A DNA stretch of 64,000 nt. It comes from Tanypteryx hageni (Eukaryota; Arthropoda; Insecta; Odonata; Petaluridae). A program made the position numbers and the translations under genes. This document shows, piece by piece, positions 12,376-23,238 of this stretch (its first letter is position 1; each line of letters begins with the position of its first letter). The notes below the pieces were generated by a model, which saw only the letters and a list, made by a program, of their open reading frames with translations, had not been told where the DNA came from and searched no databases. Location: contig CM054112.1 in NCBI GenBank assembly GCA_028673005.1, forward strand, positions 186,198,564-186,262,563. The letters are read 5' to 3'.

Positions 12376-13890
12376 GCAGCATCTAATGAACTCTTGCTCA
12401 CTAGTAAATAAAATTTCATTAAAACAAATATAATTATTCATGATGCAAAAACTGTATTTCATTAAGCAAAAACCTTCACTAGCACCTACCACGTATTTCA
12501 CTTGAAATTGGCAGGAATTAAAAGTTTTAAAAAAATCATTTTTAGCTTGATGTTTAACTAAATTCTATAAGAAAACACTCAATTCTCCCCATTTTTACCA
12601 TTAATGGGCCAAATGGTTTATATCTCCACCAAAGCACGATGATCCACATAGTATTTCACCATTCTGTTGACCGTTAAACGAATACTTCCTAACGAAAATA
12701 GTATTTGTCGGACGCATTATATGACCTCTTTTAGAGATGGAACGGAATAACATAGCTTGTGTGCGGCATTCATTCGGAATTTGTTCTACAATCGCGCAAA
12801 ATTCGAGTAGATAAACGCCTGCGGCAGATTTCATTGGGAGGATTACGTGACGAAGGCAGAAAATACCAATGGGCGTAAAGTTAGGTCGACCAGAGGCCGT
12901 TGTTTTATTCGATGTCCCAGTTTGTAGAAAAGTTCCTTTTTTTAAAGATGACAAAATAATTTTCAAGAAAATATTTCCTGTTTTCGAGGGAAGTATTTTT
13001 TTAATGCCCCGCTCTTAATGAAGCACTCAACAAATTTTCCACTGTAATTTTCGATGCAAAAATAATCAATACAAATAAATGGGGATTCCAGGCTATTCGC
13101 AACTGGAGACATTTTTGTCGAACCCGATAACAGAATGACATACGTGATTATGAGATCCTCGACACGATTTGCTCCCAGGCGCTCATTTCCAATTATCCAC
13201 TCCAATATAATTACGGCAAGCGACGTCTGTTAGAGGAGACTCCCGACGCATTATCACCATATGTTGATTCGACGGACAATTATCAAGTTCGTCTTATTGC
13301 CACAAAAAAACTAATTCAAAACATAAACACTTAAGAATAAAAAATTGAAAAAATAAGTATGTACCTGTATTTTCAATCTTTGTTCTAGAGTACTTCATTT
13401 TTTAGCTACGTGCCGATAACAATTAGATTTACACCCAACGCCAATCCGATGGCGAAAGGCACAAGGAAACTTAACTTCCCACGACTACAGCGGGCAACCC
13501 AAATATCGCAACCTGTTAAATGCCGTACGAGCGTTCCCGTTTTTTTTTTTAATTGATGAACATCTCATAGGTCTAATTTATGGCTATCGATGCGCTTTAA
13601 GCACCCTATTACGCGTAAAGTAAGAATCCCGGGCAATCGATCGTCACTTTCATTTCTTTCCATAATTGAATCGATTAAGCTGTCTGTGTCACCCGGGAAA
13701 AACGCACATAGAAATCTAATAACGCCTCCCTCTGAAATCAGCAGAGGGTACGAAGATCTGAGCCACGACTCGTCCACGTTTGCTTTAAAAAATTTGGAAA
13801 CCACTTGCGAAAAACACATCTCGAACGTCTTGGAGCAACTCGGAAAAATGAAACTCGTATCTAAACAAAAAAAGCATCGATACGACCAAG
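12376..13890. other. Intron sequence, nothing recognised
   Basis: AT-rich intron. Minus frames at 12601-12966 and 12963-13205 and the plus frame at 13590-14006 show no known motif or splice structure. I treat them as chance frames. Confidence 0.4.
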
Positions 13891-13899
13891 TTAGGTTCC

Positions 13900-14320
13900 T
13901 TGCCCTATCCCTCGGATATCACCGCGACGGGCATGCGCACATAAGACTTAGAAATAGACGATCATCTCGATCGCTACCGCGCTCGCGCGCCTTGGCCTCG
14001 CCATGATCGATGTTGCGCCGTCACCCCGCAAAGGTAAGCGAGAGGTCAGGGAAGCTGGGAAGCCCAGAGGAGCTGGAGCAACGCCGACAGAGAGAGAGAG
14101 GCGGAGGTTGCTTCTGCGGCCCGGGAGCGTTTTTTTTTATTGCGGTGAAATCAAAAGCTCGAAGCGTCGCCCTCTGAGAGAGAGAGAGAGAGAGGGGCCG
14201 GGGACGTCTTTTTTTCGCGTCCCACGTGGCAGCCTTTGATCGCGCCGATGAGCCTTTGGCAGAAACGGAATCTCCCGCCCACGGCAACGGATGGAGGCTC
14301 ACTGACAATAAGCCTACCGC
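13900..14320. promoter_or_regulatory. CpG-rich block with a plus-strand splice donor
   Basis: A GC- and CpG-rich island with (GA)n runs. A good plus-strand donor, CAAAG|gtaagc, sits at 14034, preceded by ATG at 14003 (MIDVAPSPRK, phase 1). It may be a first exon, possibly non-coding, or an alternative start for the plus-strand gene. No downstream partner can be shown. Confidence 0.35.
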
Positions 14321-15699
14321 GCGCGATGCAAAATCGATTGTCAACACACGACGCGCTCGTTCCAAACGTGACCGAACCCTTGTCGCGGAATTCCGTGTCT
14401 ATCTCCGTCGAAACAAATTCAATGCGCGTGCGATATTTTGCATTCGGGGGAACGGAAACGTGGTCGCATTCGACGGGTCGGGAATTCTCTCCCCCCGACG
14501 ACACCATAAAGGTATTACGTCGGCTCGTGCATCACTGCCTTAAATACGGCGCAAAGGTCAATTAAATTAGGCCGAGTTCAACGTTATTAAAGAACAAAAA
14601 TGCCCAGGATCGCGGTTGGACCGGAGACCGCAATTCAGCGCCGACCGCCTACGTTCGACACAAGTGTCGCATTAAAAGTCATTCACAAACGATTATTCGA
14701 TCATAAAGCGCGGCTGCCGGGTCACAAATGGCGGAAGATCAATAGCAGTAGAACAAACGGCAACGGAGTAAGGTCATCGCGGGTGATTCTCTTTAACGCA
14801 TCGGATCACATTTCAACGCTACTCGTTAATTTGTAACGCCCAACCATTTATCGGGGCAAAAATGTCTGTATCGATCACATCGGACACGAGGGGGGAAAAA
14901 CGAGGAAACGGCAAAAGAAGGGAAGAACCCCGACATTTTTTTCAATTCTAAATTTCTCCAAACTGCCATAATAATCGCGTTCGAATAACCCCCTCCTCTC
15001 CCGCAACCGGCCGGCCGCCCGCACGCACGCGGCCGCTCAATGCGATTCCACCGCACGCTTCGCAAAGAGACGTACCGCCAAATCGAATCGCGGGAAAACG
15101 GACCGGAAGCGACCGTCACCTCTGAAGAATCGCTTCGAAATCTTTTCTCTCCCCCTCCCCTCCCTCTTCACCCATTTGCGGTCGATTACCGTTCGCTCAA
15201 TCGTCGCGTTTTGCGCACCTCGCTGCCTTCGAGAGCCACTGAATTTTTCCAGCATGTTACGCCGCTCGTGTTCGATTCTCCTCGCACTCCGACGCGTGTT
15301 CAGTCGACCAAAAGAGAGGATCTAACGTAGTCGACAAAACGGCTGAGAAATATCGCCTCCTCCTTGACGTGTTTTTTTTTCGAAGGATTGTTTTCTTTTG
15401 GGCGGGTGGATTTCGGTTCGGGTCCTTCGCAGGGCTCCTTAAAGCCACTGGAAAGCTATTCCTTGATATTTTCAACAAATGAGAAAATTTGTCGCACACG
15501 GTCCCAACAGCAAGGCAGCAAATTCATTAATGCAATTATTTAACAGCCTAGAAAACACGGAATGGAAATAGAGAAAAATCCAAGGTCATGAGTATATCGG
15601 ATAAAAAGAAAACTTGAACATAAGTATTGGTTCAACAGGGAACTATCGAGCTCGTATTATGGCTGAAAATATTCAAGAACAAGCATTATTTAAAATACA
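14321..15699. other. Intron sequence of mixed composition
   Basis: Moderately CpG-containing intron (for example 14980-15320) with overlapping open frames on both strands. No frame has a recognisable domain or paired splice sites. No complete mobile element was identified. Confidence 0.4.
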
Positions 15700-16235
15700 T
15701 GTTCTTGGATTAGTATTGGTGAAAAGCCACTAGAACAAGTTTCAAAATATAAATACCTCGGAAGCATCATAACGAGAGATGTAAAATGTACCGATGAAAT
15801 AAGTACTAGAAAAGAGAAAGCAATAGCCGCTTACAGAAGAAAGAAACGGAATAAAGGAGGATAAAGTTGATACAATGCTATGTATGGAGTATAGCTTTAG
15901 CAGAAACGGACGCTAAGAACAAAAAATAATAGGTACTTGGAAAGCTTCAAAATGTGGGCATGGAGAAGAATGCATAAGATAAAATGGACGGATAAGATGA
16001 AAAAAGGAAGTACTCAGAAGAGTAAGAGAGGTGCGAATGATTATACAGACTATAAGAAAGAGGAAGGCGAACTGGATCGGACATTGCCTTAGGATAGAGA
16101 GCATGATTAAAAACCTGTTAGAAGGAAAACTGGAAGGAAAAAGAGAAAGAGATGGGAAAAAGTTTCAGCTGACAGATGACTTGAAAGAGAGCCATCAACA
16201 CATGAAGAAGACTGCAGAAAACAGGAGTATGTAGA
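15700..16235 (+). pseudogene. Degenerate non-LTR retrotransposon reverse transcriptase, 3' part
   Basis: In shifting plus-strand frames the translation gives ISIGEKPLEQ, VSKYKYLGSIITRD, IALAETD, LESFKMWAWRRMHKIKW and RKRKANWIGHCLR, then EGKLEGKRERDGKK and MKKTAENRS. This is the usual order at the C-terminal end of insect endonuclease-reverse transcriptases: YLGS motif, WRRM-KI-W motif, then the IGH-LR...EGK basic tail. Frameshifts near 15850 and 15910 disable it. A related fragment lies on the other strand at 21.94-22.20 kb. Confidence 0.75.
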
Positions 16236-17121
16236 GAACCAGGTTTAACCATTAATAATCACGGACAGACTACCTATGATGATGATGATACCCAGATGAA
16301 TCTTCTGTTAATAACGAATATTCAAGTATTATTTAAAAATTTACGTCCATAGCAAAAATATATTAAAGTAATTTCACGATTGATATAATGGCAATGGATA
16401 ACACAGTGATTTATAAGTCACAATCGGTTGTAATGGAGAAAAAATACAAAAAATCCGAGTAAATTTTTTTTTAAGTTTAGAAATACTTACTGACCATTCA
16501 AAGAACAAGATGAAACCTTCTCAATAAATATTTATAAGCTAATTTTAAAAATGTTACTTCGTTTGATTTTTTGTCGTATTTTCGCTTCATTTTAACCGAC
16601 TGAGATTCATGGGTCACCCCGAAGATACGTAACACATACATATATGTATGATAAAAACATATATGAATACGTAACCACGTTCTTAACTTCTTATATCACC
16701 CACAGATTCAATGGTCGACCCCCACAAATTTAAAGACCGAAAATAAAAGCCCACACCGCGAGTTCCTTCCTCCGCTTTGACCCACAAAACACCAAGAACG
16801 ACCGAGATGGCTCGGGAGATACCCGTCGCATGCTGCATCCCATTTTCTCAGCCCGCCCCGGGCAGCCGAGGGGCGATAATCATCCGGCCCGTAAAAAGAG
16901 AGACAAAATTCATACGACCACCACCACCGCGTGGCGGACCAGAAAAAACAAATTTCACGCACGTCCCTCCGTGCTTTCGCCGCCCAGAAATATCCGTAAC
17001 CCCGCCACACGCGAGCGCACGCAGGCAGACGCGCGCGCGGGCACGCGCCCGGACGCACGGAGGGGAGAGGGTGAGATATACCGAAATAGTAACATAAACG
17101 AAACACACACTAAGTACTCAC
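16236..17121. other. Intron downstream of the alternative first exon
   Basis: The left part is AT-rich with a short tatatgtatg palindrome near 16640. From about 16740 it rises into CpG-rich DNA next to the exon at 17122. The overlapping frames at 16708-17106 on both strands are CpG-island frames without splice or domain support. Confidence 0.5.
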
Positions 17122-17262
17122 CGAGTGGTCTTGGCTCGCCGCGCGGGGCACGACAACCTTCCCCTTGTTCTGCAAGTCTTTATTGTTGTTGGTGGCGATG
17201 CCGCCGTCCACGGAGGACATGGGCACGGCTACCATGCCTCCTCCCACTTCGTTCATAGCCAT
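17122..17262 (-). CDS. Arhgef17-like: RhoGEF alternative first coding exon (short isoform)
   Basis: ATG at 17262 has a good context (G at -3 and +4) and an in-frame stop about 42 nt upstream. It opens 47 codons (MAMNEVGGGMVAVPMSS...PRAASQDHS) that end exactly at the strong donor TCG|gtgagtact in phase 0. The DH exon at 780 starts in phase 0, so joining the two gives an uninterrupted frame. The predicted product lacks the disordered N-terminal half encoded at 45.5-59.2 kb. The segment has no known domain. It sits at the left edge of a CpG-rich block, as expected for a promoter-proximal exon. Splice sites and phase are seen; the isoform is inferred. A separate short gene sharing this promoter is the alternative. 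Confidence 0.6.
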
Positions 17263-17269
17263 CGCGTAT

Positions 17270-18350
17270 CCCGACCCCCTCTCCCACCTTCCGAACCCCG
17301 TCTATCTAGGCAGAGAGGGCTCGCGCGCGCGCACACACAAACTCACGACACACACACACACACACTGTAACACCGCGAGCTATCCCGGCCGCTTTGTCAC
17401 CCCTCCCTCGCCAAACCCCCCTTCAGCCGACCGCGCTCGGTGCACGCGCACCCGAATTAAACGGAAAAAAATAAGAGCGAACTATCCTCTCCCTAACCGG
17501 AGGGTGCGATCGCAAGCGCTCTCCGCAAGAAACAAAATCCGAGGTGGCGCCCTCCTAAAGGAGGCGAGGAGTAACAGTTGGCAGGGAGGAACCCTTTTAA
17601 ACGACGCATGTAATCCTCTTTTTAATGTCCCGACCACCAACAGCGGCGTGCCACACACGGCACCGCCGAATCCCGGCAGCCGTTCCGCGCGGCCATTCGT
17701 TCTGACGGTAACTGCCTATTCGGAGCGGGACGGCTCGTCTCCCCGATAGAGGACCGATCGATAAGTTACGTGCACCGAATGAGAGGAAGGAAAGTGAGCG
17801 TGGTCAGGGGATGATGATGATGATGAGGAAGGGATCGCGAAACGGGGAGAAGGGCATCGGGGTAAGGATTGGTTTGGGATCCTCCCGCGAGACCCGGGAG
17901 GTTGAGACTGACACGATCCTCTCCGTTCCTCTCCCCCCGACCCCCAGCCGCTCCCCCGCCCTCTCCGCCCCCTCAACCCGCACGGTTACGGCACGCGAAA
18001 CCACCACTGCCGCATACCGCACGTGGCCGCCCGGCCGACTCCCCCGCTCCGCTCCGTCGAGAGCACTAGGGGCCGCGCTCCGTGTTGCCCGGTCCGACCG
18101 CCCAGGGGGTGCAGCGGTCAAGGATGGCGTGCGTATCGCAGCGACGGCGGGGGGATAAAAAAAAAGGGCCGCAGTCGTTTGTTTGTCGATTCAACGACGC
18201 CCGGCGTCTTTCTGCTGTTTTCTTCCGCGGCGCAAATAACAACGATGCGTCGCCATGGTTTCGGAGGGAGGGGACGGGAAAGGGAGGAGAGGAGAGGGAG
18301 GATGGGGAGAGGTAGGGAAGGGCGAGAAAAGGATTTAGATAGCAACGGTC
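17270..18350. promoter_or_regulatory. CpG-rich bidirectional promoter block
   Basis: About 1.1 kb of CpG-dense DNA lies between two divergent ATG exons: the minus-strand RhoGEF short-isoform exon (17262) and the plus-strand small-protein exon (18354). It includes a (CA)n stretch at about 17330-17366 and many gcgc/cgcg sites. No TATA box stands out on either side, as is usual for CpG-type promoters. Overlapping open frames here on both strands are composition artefacts. Confidence 0.55.
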
Positions 18351-18353
18351 GCC

Positions 18354-18427
18354 ATGGATACGGTGACGCACCTGAAGGCGCCGAAGAGTGTGCGTGAGAG
18401 GGCGCAGCAGACGTCCTCCGGATTCCG
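18354..18427 (+). CDS. First coding exon of a small single-pass membrane protein gene
   Basis: ATG at 18354 lies in an optimal gccATGG context and opens MDTVTHLKAPKS and VRERAQQTSSGF. The frame hits a stop at once (TAA at 18429) unless it is spliced at CCG|gtaaag after 18427, leaving phase 2. The exon at 42118 accepts phase 2 and the one at 44363 then accepts phase 1, restoring one frame of 131 codons. The N-terminal piece is basic and polar with no signal peptide. It starts at the right edge of the CpG-rich block shared with the divergent RhoGEF exon. I do not recognise the family. The 23.7-kb intron that follows is the weakest part of the model. Confidence 0.5.
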
Positions 18428-18700
18428 GTAAAGTGAGCGCCGAAAATAAAAAATGCGGTTTTTTTCACGCGGAGGGGCGAGGGGTTGAGGCTGAAGTTCG
18501 CCGGGAAAAGGGAGGAAGCGAAACGGGAATGAAATAATGGATTTGAGGAAGCGAATACGTTAAAAAAAGGAAAGAGGAGAGCTGGCGTAGAGATGGGGCG
18601 GAGCACGGGGGCGGGATATGCGGACGAAGGCGGTGGCGGGGACGGGTAGGGAGGAAAAGAGAGCTGGAAAACAAGGGAGGAGAGCTGAGGAGGCAGACGC

Positions 18701-18718
18701 GGGGGGGGGGGGGGGGGG
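18701..18718 (+). repeat. G18 homopolymer
   Basis: Eighteen consecutive G residues about 270 nt into the first intron of the plus-strand gene. It could form a G-quadruplex in DNA or nascent RNA. Length is likely to vary and is prone to assembly error. Confidence 0.9.
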
Positions 18719-18967
18719 CACTTTTAAACGCACGGTGGCAACGGCGTCTGGCGTCGTCGAGGAAACGAATTAGCTCAGCACAGACATTGGAGGAGTAGGT
18801 TTGGTCGTGAAAAAATACTATAAATTTTCGGACGATTGTTCCTCGCCTCGCCCGCCACTTCTGAAATTCGGGAAAGACAGGAAGAGCGTGGGATGTTCGC
18901 GGAATATACAACTAGGAAGTCAACACAACGTAACGAGGAGCGATGGCGACATATTTTATTTTAGAAC

Positions 18968-18970
<3 letters not shown>

Positions 18971-19052
<82 letters not shown>
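18971..19052. repeat. (TA)n microsatellite
   Basis: About 41 TA units, ending 48 bp before the left end of a pogo-like MITE. The tyrosine/isoleucine frames across it are not genes. Confidence 0.97.
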
Positions 19053-19055
<3 letters not shown>

Positions 19056-19100
19056 GCACGCGAGGGGGAAAAAGCTTCAATAAACCCCCAAAACTATATA

Positions 19101-19589
19101 CAGTGCAACCTCTATAATCCGAACCCACGTTAATCCGAACTCCAAGTAATCCCAACTCCGAGTAATCCAAACTGTTTCTCGACATCAGGTGTAAAGTGTC
19201 GGTTAAGCGAAGGGAGCGTCGGAAAGTGAAATTTATATCTTTTTTTGTAACAAAGTCGGGCACATATGTCCACTATTAACGCCTCTTGCTGCTGAATAGG
19301 TGATCCTTTGAAACATTGTTTTAAAAGGAATCAGCACGGCCGGCCGTGCCGATATCGCCCATTCCTACTGCCGCGACCCTGTGAAGAGTACAATTTTCCA
19401 GCCCATCAACGCGGATATCTCACGGTCATTTTTGTGATCTGTAAGTACATTAATTGGTGTTTTATTTATAGAAATTCAATACATAATAGAAATAGATTTT
19501 TCCTCGTTATTTTACATGAATCCAGTAATCCGAACACTTCGATAATGCGAACACGCCCTTGCATTAATTAGTTCGGATTATATAGGTTG

Positions 19590-19594
<5 letters not shown>
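19101..19594. mobile_element. pogo/Tigger-like MITE
   Basis: The left end CAGTGCAACCTCTATAATCC matches the right end read in reverse (agTGCAACCTATATAATCC), about 20 bp of terminal inverted repeat starting with CAGT and flanked by TA. Internal copies of TAATCCGAAC and TAATCCAAAC repeat near the left end. Its 494 bp carry no transposase. TA-flanked ends of this type are characteristic of the Tc1/mariner-pogo group. Confidence 0.7.
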
Positions 19595-19671
<77 letters not shown>

Positions 19672-19710
19672 CAACCTATATAATCCGAACTATATATATA
19701 TATATAATTT
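19595..19710. repeat. (TA)n microsatellite with a solo MITE end
   Basis: TA repeats run from 19595 to 19667. A second copy of the same MITE terminus (AGTGCAACCTATATAATCC, about 19668-19690) follows, then more TA. This looks like a second, truncated or expansion-split copy of the element at 19101. Confidence 0.75.
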
Positions 19711-20785
19711 CAAAGTAAATTCCGTTCGAATCTGAAAATAAGTCGTTAAAAAGCCCCTACAGGTTAAAAACGTAAACGTACGGTGAAAAGTGACGAGCCG
19801 TGATATGAAGAGGCATCAAAAAGTAGATACAAGTTTTAAGAATCTTCGGTTTTCTAAGCAATAAAAATATCGAGTTTTGCACTTTTTAAAATTTTATGGC
19901 AATTGATGCCATTGAAGAAATGTTACCTGCGGTGCAAAATTTTCTGAATCGCTTATTTTTTTTATCGGCACATAAATAAACTAATATGTGATTCATTTTT
20001 TTTAATATTCGAGTTACTAAAAGAATTTCCAGTTCATAAAAAATTCTAGTTTCATAGGATATACTGGCGAACAAGAGAGAAGAGGCTTGGGAAAGCCAAC
20101 AAGGTCAATGGCGCGCATGCTGTTTTACTATCTAAATCCAAACGTACTATCTCTCAGATTCAACAGAAATACGTTATTTCCAAAATCCGTGACCAACAAG
20201 GCTTTATATAACTCTGGACGATAAAATCCAAAATGATCCCTTTCGTGGAAATAACGGAGGATAAAAATTAATGCGAGATTTAATTATTCGTGAGAGGACG
20301 CGTGCGAGGGAAAAAGGAGAGCGAGGGTGGCTCCCTCTGTCCAGGGAATTGCGTGACTGCACGACCTTTAAATAGCTGGTCCGTATTCCTAGTAGCAGTG
20401 GCTTTATTATCCGTATACGCTATCCGTCATCGCTTCATATCTCGACCCCGAAATTCCACAGTTATTCCATTTATACGGAGAAAAACGCTAAGGGAAACAA
20501 GTCCAAATTCAAGTCGTGATCGATAGCTGCCGTAATAAACCAATCGGAGCTCGATTAGCCAAAATATACAATGCCAACGCACAAGAACTATTCTTGGAAA
20601 TGAGAGAATTAAAAGTTATAGGTATTCCGACACAAGTGTTTAATTAAACGACCTTTGACAGCACTGGTTGCTCAGTTAAATTTAAATTTCAGGATCAAAT
20701 ATGCTCACGCACGGGAGAGAGAATTACGGTAAAGGTCAATTCCATATTGAAAATTCTTTTAAAAATGAATTGCAATTAAAAAACT
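19711..20785. other. Intron sequence, nothing recognised
   Basis: AT-rich intron of both overlapping genes. The 78-aa plus frame at 20290-20526 has no splice or domain support. Confidence 0.4.
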
Positions 20786-20789
20786 GAAT

Positions 20790-21088
20790 ACTGTGAAACC
20801 CGCTATAGCACGGAACTCGGCATTACGCGGATTTTTATATAATAGGCCTCAAAATTAGTAATTAAACTTTTTACCTTCATAAAGTACAAAGTTAAAAATT
20901 ACTAATAATAACAAATTCATCCGGAAGAAGTAAAATGTAACTGATATGAATCGATTACATAGTTTGTTAAAATTGGATCAGATAACAGTCTTAATCAGCA
21001 GTGGATAATTCTTGTTAATGCATTGCAAACCAGAAAATACCTTGCCATAACGTTGTCTCGTAAATGCTGTTATAGCGAGGTTCCCGCG
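20790..21088. mobile_element. Possible pogo-like MITE with 'gaaaccTCGCTATA' ends
   Basis: Left end ctgtgaaacccgctatagca and right end (reversed) cgcgggaacctcgctataac are imperfect inverted repeats, each next to TA. The interior has tagcacgg, attacgcgga and similar motifs typical of Tigger-type ends. About 300 bp, non-coding, diverged. Confidence 0.4.
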
Positions 21089-21089
21089 T

Positions 21090-21930
21090 ATATAGCAGTG
21101 AAAAACAATGGTCAAACCGCAAGATAGAATTTAAATCGCGTAACTAGAAAATAACAGCGGAGAAATCTGACCAACCCTCGTGATTGGTAAGACTATCCGT
21201 CCACAACACGCACGTATAAGGGTTTATATTTATTAAATTTGGCGAGTTTTATTGCACTACTCCACAATTTAAACCGTGCAAGTGATTTCAACACGCTAAG
21301 AAAATTAAAATCGATCATCCGTAAAAGCGAGAGCCGAGTTTATTGCAATACTAGTTGAAGGCAAATTATAACTCAATACACGAGGATATGTATTGCAACA
21401 GAAAGGGAAACAAGACAATATGAAGAAAAACACCATCTATACACTATCCGATCGATTAGCTGAATAAAGCTCTTACGGACAACGGCACTGTTGTATGGTT
21501 TATTTGCATAACTATCAACTTGATGAATTAAGAGGTGACATTCTTTCACTATAAGTCAAACGAGTTTCTCAATTCAATGATCAGAACGTCAATAAACCGA
21601 GACGCCAATTATCCGAACATCATTCTATCCTGGAAGACTTCGAGATTTCGCTTTAAAAAATCCCTGATCGTATCGCAAAATCAACTGGAAACCGTCAGAA
21701 ATAAAGTAAAATCCAAATATAATTCACTTAAATGATAATTAAAATATAAATTACCTAAATCACCATCGTCATTGGTGTTCTTTCCGGAGACAAGTACGCA
21801 ATTAATTGTTACAATGAGTTCTACAAAGATATTCTATTCTCAGCAATCAATAATTATCAAAAGAAATGTTTTTCAACTGGATTTCGGCCATAAGATACGA
21901 TCAATAATTCTCTCTTTAATTCTAACATTT
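21090..21930. other. Intron sequence, nothing recognised
   Basis: AT-rich intron. The 66-aa frame at 21535-21735 shows no known domain or splice sites. Confidence 0.35.
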
Positions 21931-21939
21931 TTCGGATCT

Positions 21940-22205
21940 CTTCCTTTCGAATCGTCTATCAGGCGAAATATTTTTCCTTTCTCGTTTGCCTTCGAGTTTT
22001 CCTTCAATCATATCTTTATTGAAGGAGTACCTCCTAAGGAAATGCAGAGTCCATCCGCCTTCCTCTTCCTAATCATTTGTTTACAGATGCCTTCTCTACA
22101 ATTCTTAAAGCTTGTTCATTTTTTATTCGATCCGTCCATTTTATTTTCAGCATTCTTCTCCGTGTCCACATTTCGAAGCTTTCCAATTATTGTATACTAT
22201 TCAAT
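21940..22205 (-). pseudogene. Degenerate non-LTR retrotransposon fragment
   Basis: The minus strand encodes LESFEMWTRRRMLKIKWTDR and then IKNEQALRIVE. After a frameshift follows MIEGKLEGKRERKNISPD. These are the WRRM-KI-W motif and the EGK-EGKR tail of an insect endonuclease-reverse transcriptase. It is the same family as the fragment at 15.7-16.2 kb, which has LESFKMWAWRRMHKIKWTDK. The 145-aa plus-strand frame over this region is only its antisense. Confidence 0.75.
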
Positions 22206-22276
22206 ATGAAGGATAGTAGGTGCCGTGTCAGGAAGCAGGACGCAGGAATATATATCTATGTGAACATTATTTAGTG

Positions 22277-23238
22277 CAAAGGTGGCCAACCTTTTTCTGT
22301 AATGTGCCACATATTATGTCGAAAATTTGTCGCGTGCCACCCAGTGGTGGATCCAAGGGTGAGCGATTCATCTTAAAAAGTACTCCACATCTTGATTTTT
22401 CTTGGCAGCATAACTTTATATTTAAGTATTTGGCGTTGAACTTATGTTCACTTTTGAAATTATATCATAATTAAATTTTATAAGAGTTACTTTACTTGTA
22501 ATTATTAAATATTATCAGGATCGCCCCCTTGGGGAAAATCGCCGCCCCCTTGGGAAGTTTTTTGATCCAGTCCTGGTGCTATCTAACATTTTTGCCAGCT
22601 ACGTAAAGAATTACATACATATTGTTATGCGTCCTTTGCAAGAAGTGCACGAAGTGAACACATATAGGGGAGGTCGTTTTCGTCCGTCCGTCCGCATGTT
22701 AAAACTCAAGAACCGCTAGACGTATTTTGATTAAATTTGGTATTGGGGAGTTTTGCTAAAATTGGTCGTCCGATTCCAATTTTGGTTAAAATCGGTCAAA
22801 AATTACGACCACTTTACATGAAGACCTACATGTAGTTTACAATGTTCCTTTGTTTCAACTCGGGAACCGCCTGACGTATTTTGATTAAATTTGGTATTTC
22901 TGGTCAACCGATTCCAATTTTGGTTAAAATCGGACAATAATAACAACTTCACATAAGGACTTACATGTATTTTACAACATACCTCGCTAGTTTGTCGTTA
23001 AATACCCATCTGAGCGAAAAATATTGAGAACATTGTGAAATCTCCAAGAACGCATTTGGAAACTCTGTGTACTCCGACATGGAGTACACCTTTCCAATCT
23101 TGTTATTTCATTATATTACTATTTTGAAAATCACTTTCATAATATTTTAATGTTATTTTTTCCAAATCGGGAGGCGTGCCACTGACAAGAGCTTCGCGTG
23201 CCACTAGTGGCACGCGTGCCGCAGGTTGGCCACCCCTG
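22277..23238. mobile_element. Non-autonomous hAT element with near-perfect 8-bp target duplication
   Basis: Ends CAAAGGTGGCCAACCT and, reversed, CAGGGGTGGCCAACCT match at 14 of 16 positions. They are flanked by atttagtg (22269-22276) and atttggtg (23239-23246), a 7/8 target duplication. Short GTGGCCAAC-type inverted repeats plus an 8-bp duplication are hAT hallmarks. The subterminal regions repeat gtgccac motifs, including a perfect 22-bp palindrome at 23195-23216. The middle is occupied by another repeat family (22624-22985). No transposase remains. Confidence 0.75.
22624..22985. repeat. Interspersed repeat family, copy 1
   Basis: It begins ttatgcgtcctttgca and contains catataggggaggtcg and then two internal copies of a motif ending attttgattaaatttggtat (about 22715 and 22875). 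A related copy lies at 51505-51790 and a diverged one at 10.33 kb. The 'aaccgct...gatgaaatttggtat' type motif is common in non-coding arthropod repeats; the class is uncertain. Confidence 0.6.

Noticed and set aside
16708..17258. Overlapping frames of 86-142 aa on both strands next to the 17.1-kb exon
   Set aside because: Three or more frames are open together in CpG-rich DNA, and none ends at a splice site, unlike the 17122-17262 exon.
21772..22209. 145-aa plus-strand frame rich in Phe/Ser
   Set aside because: It is the antisense of a minus-strand retrotransposon fragment with recognisable motifs.
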